Below are positions 54,381 through 62,247 of a DNA stretch of 62,247 bases, in pieces; the stretch's first letter is position 1; every line of letters begins with the position of its first letter. The DNA is from CAYPAV01 sp964408805 (lineage in GTDB: Bacteria; Pseudomonadota; Alphaproteobacteria; UBA8366), in NCBI GenBank assembly GCA_964408805.1, contig CAYPAV010000024.1, forward strand, positions 1-62,247. Reading direction: 5' to 3'. Position numbers and translations under genes: made by a program. Under the pieces are notes generated by a model. That model saw only the letters and a program-made list of their open reading frames with translations, was not told the origin of the DNA and made no database searches.

Positions 54381-55450
54381 GCTTGGCCGAACGACTCGAT
54401 GCGGTTATCGCGCGTCATGACGAACTCACCGCGCTGATGGCGTCGGGGGAGGCGGATGCGAAGGCATTCGCCGACCTGTCGAAAGAATATGCACAACTTT
54501 CCCCCATCGTCGAGCGCGCGCGCGAGCTGAGGAAGGTCAGGGACGAGCTGGCCGATCTGGCATCGCTGATCGACGATCCGGACTCGGACACCGAAATGCG
54601 CGGGCTGGCCGAGGCCGAACATCGGGAGCTGCGCCAACGGGTGCCGGAGCTCGAGCAAACGCTTCGAATACTGCTTCTGCCTAAGGACGCGGCCGACGAG
54701 AAGAGCGCCATCCTGGAGATTCGCGCGGGCACCGGCGGCGAGGAGGCGGCGTTGTTCGCCGGCGATCTCATGCGCATGTACCAGCGCTATGCCGAGAGCC
54801 ATGGCTGGCGGACCGAGATTCTGTCGCTAAGCGATACCGAACTCGGCGGGATCAAGGAAATCGCGCTCTCGATCTCGGGGCGCGGCGTCTTCGCCAAACT
54901 GAAGTTCGAATCCGGTGTCCACCGGGTCCAGCGGGTACCGACGACGGAGAGCGGCGGGCGCATCCACACCTCCGCCGCCACCGTCGCCGTGCTGCCGGAG
55001 GTGGAGGAATTTGATATCGACATCAATGAAGGCGACCTCAGGGTCGATACCTACCGAGCCTCCGGCGCCGGCGGCCAGCATGTCAACAAGACCGATAGCG
55101 CGGTTCGCATCACCCATCTGCCGAGCGGGGTCGTCGTCCAGTGTCAGGACGAGAAATCTCAGCATAAGAACCGCGCCAAGGCGATGAAGGTGCTGCGGGC
55201 GCGCCTCTACGATCACGAACGCACCCAGCGCGATGCCGAACGTGCCGCCGACCGAAAGACGCAGGTCGGCAGCGGCGACCGATCCGAGCGCATTCGAACC
55301 TATAATTTTCCACAGGGCCGCGTGACCGATCACCGAATCGGCCTCACTCTGCACAAGCTCGACAAGATCATGAATGGCGAGGATCTGGACGACGTCGTGG
55401 ATGCCTTGGTGACGGAGGATCAGGCAGCCCGATTGACGGAGATCGATTGA
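54377..55450 (+). CDS. prfA: peptide chain release factor 1
   Basis: The 357-residue RF1 reads UAA/UAG. The GGQ motif lies in ASGAGGQHVNKTDSAV, and the codon-recognition PxT is in RVPTTESGGRIHTSA (PTT in place of PVT/PAT). ATG 54377 overlaps the hemA stop, and its own stop overlaps prmC, so hemA-prfA-prmC are translationally coupled. Standard length. Confidence 0.96.
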   Translation: MSLAERLDAVIARHDELTALMASGEADAKAFADLSKEYAQLSPIVERARELRKVRDELADLASLIDDPDSDTEMRGLAEAEHRELRQRVPELEQTLRILLLPKDAADEKSAILEIRAGTGGEEAALFAGDLMRMYQRYAESHGWRTEILSLSDTELGGIKEIALSISGRGVFAKLKFESGVHRVQRVPTTESGGRIHTSAATVAVLPEVEEFDIDINEGDLRVDTYRASGAGGQHVNKTDSAVRITHLPSGVVVQCQDEKSQHKNRAKAMKVLRARLYDHERTQRDAERAADRKTQVGSGDRSERIRTYNFPQGRVTDHRIGLTLHKLDKIMNGEDLDDVVDALVTEDQAARLTEID

Positions 55451-56331
55451 CCGTGCCGACTGTCACGGCATGTCTCGCCGAGGGCGCAGAGACGCTTGAT
55501 CGAGCCGGAGTCGAGACGGCGCGGCGAGAGGCGCGCCTGTTGTTGGCATATGCTCTGGACCGGCCGCTCGCCTGGCTAATCGCCAATCCCGAAGCAGCGG
55601 TGTCGAAAGCGGCCGAATTCCACGCGATGATCCGGCGCCGTGCCGGGCGCGAGCCGACCTCCCATATTCTCGGCCAGCGGGAATTCTGGAGCCTTTCCTT
55701 CGAGATCGGCCCCGCGGCACTCGATCCCCGTCCCGACAGCGAGACGATCGTCGAGGCCGCCTTGGCGAACCTGCCGGACGGCGCTCGCCATATGCTCGAT
55801 CTTGGGGTCGGGTGTGGGTGCCTTTTGCTCGCGGTCTTGAGCGAACGGCCGGAACTCTTCGGTGTTGGCGTCGATCTAAGCCTCGAGGCGGTCGAGCTTG
55901 CGGAACGGAATGCCGGAAGGCTGGGCCTTCGCGGGCGAGCCGCCTTCATGGTCGCGGACTGGGCGTCGGCGCTCGATTCGAGGTTCGATCTGATCGTCGC
56001 CAACCCGCCCTATATCGTCGACAGTGAAATCGACCGGCTCGAACCCGAGGTCGCGCGATTCGATCCGCGCCTGGCTCTCGATGGGGGCGCCGACGGTCTT
56101 GCGGCCTACCATGCACTGTCGCCTGAATTGGGACGATTGCTGAAGCCAGGCGGCATCGCTGTCCTTGAGTTCGGGGCGGATCAGAAGGAATCGGTCGCGG
56201 CGATCCTCGATACGGCCGGCCTGAAGGTCGATGCCGTGCGGACCGATCTCGCCGGGCGGCCGCGTTGCCTGCTCTGCAGATCCCGCGCCGCGGGGAAAAA
56301 AACTCTTGGAATGTCAGTGGGAAGAGGCTAA
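55447..56331 (+). CDS. prmC: release factor glutamine methyltransferase
   Basis: The 294-residue enzyme methylates the GGQ glutamine of RF1/RF2. It has the N-terminal helical RF-binding domain, SHILGQREFWSLSF, motif I LDLGVGCGCLLLAV (usually DLGTGSG), and NPPY at about 182-185. The start is TTG 55447 in a TTGA overlap with prfA; GTG 55453 is a minor alternative. The C-terminal tail is longer than usual. Confidence 0.94.
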   Translation: MTVPTVTACLAEGAETLDRAGVETARREARLLLAYALDRPLAWLIANPEAAVSKAAEFHAMIRRRAGREPTSHILGQREFWSLSFEIGPAALDPRPDSETIVEAALANLPDGARHMLDLGVGCGCLLLAVLSERPELFGVGVDLSLEAVELAERNAGRLGLRGRAAFMVADWASALDSRFDLIVANPPYIVDSEIDRLEPEVARFDPRLALDGGADGLAAYHALSPELGRLLKPGGIAVLEFGADQKESVAAILDTAGLKVDAVRTDLAGRPRCLLCRSRAAGKKTLGMSVGRG

Positions 56332-56339
56332 GGTCCGAG

Positions 56340-56473
56340 AGTGCTTTAAGGCGGCGATTGACGCCTTCGCGGTTCGATCCGCACAGCACTGAAATCTTCG
56401 AAAGTAAGGCTTTTGAGGGGAATTTAAGGTCCCGTCGCCGTCTTTGATGATGGCCTCGGCGAAAGCGCGGGAC
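56340..56473 (+). promoter_or_regulatory. structured RNA leader candidate upstream of the DUF4167 gene
   Basis: Bases 56340-56390 fold as a perfect three-way junction: AGTGCT/AGCACT (56340-56345 with 56385-56390), AAGGCG/CGCCTT (56348-56353 with 56362-56367) and GCGG/CCGC (56369-56372 with 56379-56382). A second, long hairpin follows: GTCCCGTCGCCG (56429-56440) with CGGCGA and CGGGAC (56457-56462 and 56468-56473), with a five-base bulge. Both lie in the 171-base gap before the RNA-binding-like DUF4167 gene. A cis-regulatory leader or small RNA is possible. No known family was recognised. Confidence 0.45.
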
Positions 56474-56502
56474 ACTGGCTCTTTACCAACGTAACGGAAG
56501 TC

Positions 56503-56970
56503 ATGCGACAAGGTCACGGATCGAAACGCTCGCGCGGGCGTAATTCCAACAGACGAAACGTTTCGTCTCGCAATCAGACGTTCGACAGCAACGGACCGAG
56601 TGTCCGAATTCGCGGGAATGCCGTACAGGTACATGAGAAGTATCTTGCCATGGCCCGCGACGCCAATGCGTCGGGCGACCGTGTTTCGGCGGAGAATTTT
56701 TACCAGCACGCCGAGCACTATTTCCGGATCATCGCGACGCAGCGCGAAGAAGCGGAGGCGCGGAACAATAATGCCCAGGGTCGGAATAATGGTTCCGGCC
56801 GGGGAAATCGCAACGACGGCGACAACCGTCGGCCGCCGGAGGCGCTGGAAGGCGCCGAGCAGCCCGCGATTGCCGAACCGGCGCCGGCCGAGAAGACCAC
56901 CGAGCCGGAAGCGGAGGTCAAGAGCGAGACCGGTCAGGCGGATCCACCGACGCAAGCCGTCGGCGATTAA
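56503..56970 (+). CDS. DUF4167 domain protein, RNA-binding-like
   Basis: The 155-residue protein has a basic N-terminus (RQGHGSKRSRGRNSNRRN), then the DUF4167 core (about 30-85; SVRIRGNAVQVHEKYLAMAR, NFYQHAEHYFRI), then an Asn/Gly-rich and acidic tail. The RGN-rich ends suggest RNA binding. The order prfA-prmC-DUF4167-clpB is a known alphaproteobacterial arrangement. A structured leader precedes it. Function unknown. Confidence 0.9.
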   Translation: MRQGHGSKRSRGRNSNRRNVSSRNQTFDSNGPSVRIRGNAVQVHEKYLAMARDANASGDRVSAENFYQHAEHYFRIIATQREEAEARNNNAQGRNNGSGRGNRNDGDNRRPPEALEGAEQPAIAEPAPAEKTTEPEAEVKSETGQADPPTQAVGD

Positions 56971-56994
56971 GACGCATCCAAATTAGGACCTACC

Positions 56995-57753
56995 CTACGG
57001 GCGCAAGACGATCGCGTCTCCGGGCGTGATCGTCCCTCCATCAACGACTTCGCCATAGACGCCGGTCTCGATATGGCCGAATCCCCGCTCCAGGATCAAC
57101 GGTATGTTGAGGTCGCGCGTCCCCGTATCCGGCGCCACGTTGGTGGCGGCACAGCGCTCGATCGGCGCCACGATCTTGAGGCGCGCCGCGCCGAACCCGA
57201 CTTCCTTATCTATCCAATCCCGTTCCGACCAAGGATCGGTTTCGGAGATATATATATTCGCGCGGAATCGGCGGGGATCGATCGTCTGGCGCGCCACCCG
57301 CTCGATATCGGCGACGCTGGCGAGATTGACGATCGAAACCCAAGGTTCGGGATGATCGGCGAACGCGCCATTGGATGTTTCAATGAGTTTCGGGTTGCCC
57401 CGCGGGCCCGCCGGCACGAAGCCGGCGAGAAACTGATTGATGAGCATGCGGCCGGTCCGATCGGCCGTCGGCGCGCCCGCGACACGTTTTCCCCCTCTGT
57501 GAAAGGCCAGTTCGGAACTCTCCTCGTCAAAGCTGATCCGCAGATTGGCAAGATTTTCGTCGCGCGAGAGATTGAGAAAATGGTTCTTGGAGTGCCAGCG
57601 CGGCTTCATGGGGTCGACGGCGCTCGCTGCATGGGCCAGCGCGAAGCGACGGTCGTTGTCGAGCGGGCGCGCGGCCTTCAACGTCGCCGTCTCCAGCGCC
57701 TCGGCGTTCAATCCCTTGACGGGGTAACGGCAGATTTCGGCGATGATCCCCAT
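56995..57753 (-). CDS. MOSC domain protein (mARC/YcbX-like)
   Basis: The 252-residue protein has an N-terminal MOSC_N beta-barrel (about 1-100; MGIIAEICRYPVKGLNAE) and a MOSC domain (about 110-250) with VSIVNLASVADIE, FRANIYIS and the conserved Cys in PIERCAATNVAPDTG, expected to bind molybdenum cofactor. Reduction of N-hydroxylated compounds or sulfur carriage is known for relatives. ATG 57753 is chosen; the reading frame continues antisense through clpB without meaning. Confidence 0.88.
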   Translation of the reverse strand: MGIIAEICRYPVKGLNAEALETATLKAARPLDNDRRFALAHAASAVDPMKPRWHSKNHFLNLSRDENLANLRISFDEESSELAFHRGGKRVAGAPTADRTGRMLINQFLAGFVPAGPRGNPKLIETSNGAFADHPEPWVSIVNLASVADIERVARQTIDPRRFRANIYISETDPWSERDWIDKEVGFGAARLKIVAPIERCAATNVAPDTGTRDLNIPLILERGFGHIETGVYGEVVDGGTITPGDAIVLRP

Positions 57754-57825
57754 AATCGGCCGAACATAACGGGTCCCGCGGTCATCGGGAAAGGCCCAAT
57801 CGGCCGGTCTATTGATCCCACGAAC

Positions 57826-57856
57826 CTTGTGGCACGGCGCGGAATGCCAATATATG
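57826..57856 (+). promoter_or_regulatory. heat-shock (RpoH) promoter of clpB
   Basis: CTTG (57826-57829), 17 bases, then CCAATATATG (57847-57856) match the alphaproteobacterial sigma-32 consensus CTTG-N17/18-CYTATnTnnG at all but one position. It lies 87 bases before the clpB ATG, with a ribosome site GGGAG close to the start. Heat-shock control is known for clpB generally. Confidence 0.7.
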
Positions 57857-57942
57857 CGTGAGGCGGATGCCGAAAGCGGGTCCGTCGAAACCGGGTTCTT
57901 TGACGTTTTGCCTCTTAGAGGGAAACCGAGGGAGATCGCAGT

Positions 57943-60534
<2,592 letters not shown>

Positions 60535-60539
60535 TCGAA

Positions 60540-61850
60540 TTATTCGTCGCCGGACGGCGTACCCGCGAGCTGGTCCGCCTCGACGAGAATCGCGTGACGG
60601 CGGTCGAGAAGGCGGCGGCGGCTCTCGAAGCGGGCCAAGTCAGGACCCTTCAGCTTCCGGCCCGAGGGCAGTTTCAGGCGTCTGGGATTGATGCTGCGGC
60701 CGCCGCGGTGAACCTCGTAATGCAGGTGCGGGCCGGTGGAGACGCCGGTCGAACCCACATAACCGATGACCTGGCCCTGGCGAACGCGCCGGCCGCGGCG
60801 GATGCCGTGCCCGTAGCGCCGCATATGGGCATAGGCGGTCTTGTAATTGTTGCCGTGGCGAAGACGGACATATTTGCCGTAGCCGCCGTTGCGCCCGGCA
60901 TATTCGACGACACCGTCGCCGGCGGCATAGATCGGCGTTCCGCGCTGGGCCGCGAAATCGAGACCGCGATGCATCCGCGTATAGCCGAGGATCGGATGCC
61001 GCCGCCGGCCGTAACCCGACGAGAGCCGCGCCCCGTCGATGGGTGTTCGCAAAAGGGCCCGCTCGCTGCTCCGGCCGCCGGCGTCGAAATAACCAACCGA
61101 ACCGTCCGCCGCCTTGAAGCGATATAGCCGGGTCGTCTTGCCATTGGCGGTGACCGCCGCCATCAAAATTTCGCCTGATTTGACCACCGCGCCCTTCTCG
61201 TCGCGGATTTCCTCATAGAGCAGCTCGTAATCGTCGCCCCGGCGGATGTCGCGTTGGAAATCGATCTCGAAACTGAAGATATGGATCAAATCCGCCAGGA
61301 TCGCCGGCGGCAGGCCATTCTCGAGTCCCGTGAGATAAAGGCTCGATTCGATCCGGCCCGACGCCGGGACGGCGATTCGGGTCAGGGGTCGGTCGATTGC
61401 GCGGGCATGGAACTCCTTGCCGCGTGCCGCGACCTCGATCTCCCGTTCGACACTGGCACCGAGACGGAGGCCGAGGAACCGCGGCGATGTCTTGCTGGCG
61501 GTCCCGTTTCCGTCTTTATGCGGCTGGAAGGTAAGGGTCACGTCCTGGCCCGGTCTGATGCGGCGCGGATCGTAGACCTTCTTCATGGCGCGGATCACCG
61601 CGTCGGCCTTACGTGCCGGCACTTTCGCTTCGACCAGGAGCGCCATCAACGTATCGCCGCGTCGTACCGTCCGGGTATCGTCATAGGGCGCGGTTGATCG
61701 ACGGGCTTGCGGGCCCGTCCCCAATCCCGCCATCATCGGGTCGAGTTCGATTGAAGGCGGCGGTAAGACGGCGTCCTCGGATTCGATCGCCACGAGGCTG
61801 GCAACGCCGCAAACGGCGAGCAGCAATCCGAAATGGAAGGGTAATTTCAT
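60540..61850 (-). CDS. M23 family peptidoglycan metallopeptidase
   Basis: The 436-residue protein has a signal sequence or membrane anchor (about 5-22), a LysM-like segment (TVRRGDTLMALLVEAK, about 61-110), an Opacity-like OapA/Csd3 domain (about 160-270; AVTANGKTTRLYRF) and an M23 LytM domain (about 285-385) with zinc ligands in MHRGLDFAA and HLHYEVHRGG. It should cut cell-wall cross-links and resembles MepM/YebA. The C-terminus after about 390 is a basic linker. Both stops of the convergent clpB pair lie within nine bases. Confidence 0.92.
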   Translation of the reverse strand: MKLPFHFGLLLAVCGVASLVAIESEDAVLPPPSIELDPMMAGLGTGPQARRSTAPYDDTRTVRRGDTLMALLVEAKVPARKADAVIRAMKKVYDPRRIRPGQDVTLTFQPHKDGNGTASKTSPRFLGLRLGASVEREIEVAARGKEFHARAIDRPLTRIAVPASGRIESSLYLTGLENGLPPAILADLIHIFSFEIDFQRDIRRGDDYELLYEEIRDEKGAVVKSGEILMAAVTANGKTTRLYRFKAADGSVGYFDAGGRSSERALLRTPIDGARLSSGYGRRRHPILGYTRMHRGLDFAAQRGTPIYAAGDGVVEYAGRNGGYGKYVRLRHGNNYKTAYAHMRRYGHGIRRGRRVRQGQVIGYVGSTGVSTGPHLHYEVHRGGRSINPRRLKLPSGRKLKGPDLARFESRRRLLDRRHAILVEADQLAGTPSGDE

Positions 61851-62087
61851 TGCGGGGCCAGGGTCTTGCTGTTGTTCTTATTCGAGTCTGCGGATCGTTC
61901 TCGCGCGCGCGCCGGGTCGAAGATCGACATTCGAACGCCGTCGCGCGGCGCAGCGGGCATCATCCAGATTTCGGGATTCTTTGTCAATCGATGGTCTGTG
62001 GGTCCGATCGCAAATGCCAAAGAGCGGTATTGGGAGAATGAAATCTGGCGGATCATCGCGGACCCGGAAAATCTTCGGTTTAATCGT
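61851..62087. other. gene-poor spacer before rRNA-type promoter
   Basis: Between the M23 gene start and the rRNA-type promoter about 237 bases hold no convincing gene. Short open frames on both strands lack ribosome sites and known motifs. It probably includes the M23 promoter and any upstream activating region of the rRNA operon. Confidence 0.5.
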
Positions 62088-62116
62088 TTGACAGGGGTTG
62101 GGCCGGAGCGTATAAG
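62088..62116 (+). promoter_or_regulatory. strong sigma-70 promoter, probable rRNA operon P1
   Basis: TTGACA (62088-62093), exactly 17 bases, TATAAG (62111-62116), followed by a GC-rich discriminator (CCCCCTCC). These are features of stringently controlled stable-RNA promoters. Together with the boxA-like leader 75 bases on, it points to a ribosomal RNA operon starting beyond the window. Confidence 0.85.
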
Positions 62117-62126
62117 CCCCCTCCAC

Positions 62127-62158
62127 AGCACGCCCCGACACGGGTGTCGGGGCGTGCT
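62127..62158 (+). terminator. 15-bp leader hairpin followed by a short T-run
   Basis: AGCACGCCCCGACAC (62127-62141) pairs perfectly with GTGTCGGGGCGTGCT (62144-62158) across two bases, then GTTTT follows. It lies at about +5 of the predicted transcript. In form it is an intrinsic terminator, but in an rRNA leader it may act as an attenuator or 5' processing structure overridden by the antitermination complex. Confidence 0.7.
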
Positions 62159-62192
62159 GTTTTGCCCCTGGCGGCGGTCGTGTCGCGGGGGC

Positions 62193-62204
62193 GGTTCTTT
62201 GACA
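62193..62204 (+). promoter_or_regulatory. boxA-like rRNA antitermination element
   Basis: GGTTCTTTGACA resembles the E. coli rrn boxA (TGCTCTTTAACA), and TTCTTTGACAnnnTGAAT is typical of leaders ahead of 16S rRNA in alphaproteobacteria. The window ends 43 bases later, before the 16S gene begins, so no rRNA gene is annotated here. Confidence 0.75.
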
Positions 62205-62247
62205 GAGTGAATGAGCGAACGTTCGGAAGGGATGCGCGGGCGGCGTT

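Noticed and set aside
56369..56382. GGTTCGATCC near 56371 looks like a tRNA T-loop.
   Set aside because: The loop is one base short, no acceptor stem, D arm or anticodon arm can be drawn, and the surrounding pairing fits a different three-way junction.
61866..62210. A 114-codon plus-strand frame over the rRNA-type promoter.
   Set aside because: It runs through the promoter and leader hairpin, has no ribosome site and no recognisable content.

Overview
The window reads as a core chromosomal segment of a GC-rich alphaproteobacterium, most likely Rhodospirillales-like. This is inferred from gene families and gene order (ubiG-lysC-ptsP, prfA-prmC-DUF4167-clpB, aerobic cobaltochelatase cobS/cobT, DUF1178, DUF2889, a TipF-like EAL protein). 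No phage, IS element, CRISPR array or complete RNA gene was seen. Genes are densely packed, with many 4-base stop/start overlaps (ATGA, GTGA, TTGA).

Layout. 1-2.3 kb: a five-PAS protein without an output domain, divergent from a TipF-like degenerate EAL protein; the space between holds a CtrA-type TTAA-N7-TTAA site. 3.6-5.3 kb: two tandem HAD-family paralogues. 5.4-7.1 kb: DUF302 protein and a YeeE/YedE sulfur transporter. 7.1-9.3 kb: methylmalonyl-CoA mutase. 9.4-12.6 kb: a 1068-residue membrane-anchored coiled coil built on a 25-residue repeat, the most striking object here. 12.6-16.5 kb: nudC, an Lrp regulator, GNAT, VOC, a small protein and meaB. 16.5-18.8 kb: rpmB with a clear promoter and terminator, a Chlamydia-like tgt, and upp. 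18.8-22.8 kb (minus strand): accA, xerD, an exported alphaproteobacterial protein and an unlisted 46-residue membrane peptide. 22.9-31.8 kb: aroK-aroB-CorC, DUF2889, a J-domain protein, cobS-cobT, an exported HExxH protein and a dienelactone hydrolase. 31.9-39.2 kb: secA, a PpiC isomerase, argJ followed by a degenerate argJ paralogue, and a GNAT-Nudix fusion. 39.2-46.5 kb: a membrane protein, methyltransferases, a four-domain rhodanese, comF, grxC, a nitrilase-family amidase, DUF1178 and ubiG. 46.6-57.0 kb: lysC, ptsP, a RodZ-like protein, hisS, hemA (glutamyl-tRNA reductase), prfA, prmC and DUF4167. 57.0-61.9 kb: MOSC protein, clpB behind a heat-shock-type promoter, and an M23 peptidase. The last 160 bases look like the promoter and leader of an rRNA operon whose 16S gene lies just outside.

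Links between genes: mutase, MeaB and CobS/CobT all belong to the adenosylcobalamin-dependent propionyl-CoA route. TipF-like and the giant coiled coil suggest a polar/flagellar placement module (inference). HemA-PrfA-PrmC repeats the enterobacterial hemA-prfA-prmC order. Two tandem duplications (HAD, ArgJ) have each left one divergent copy.
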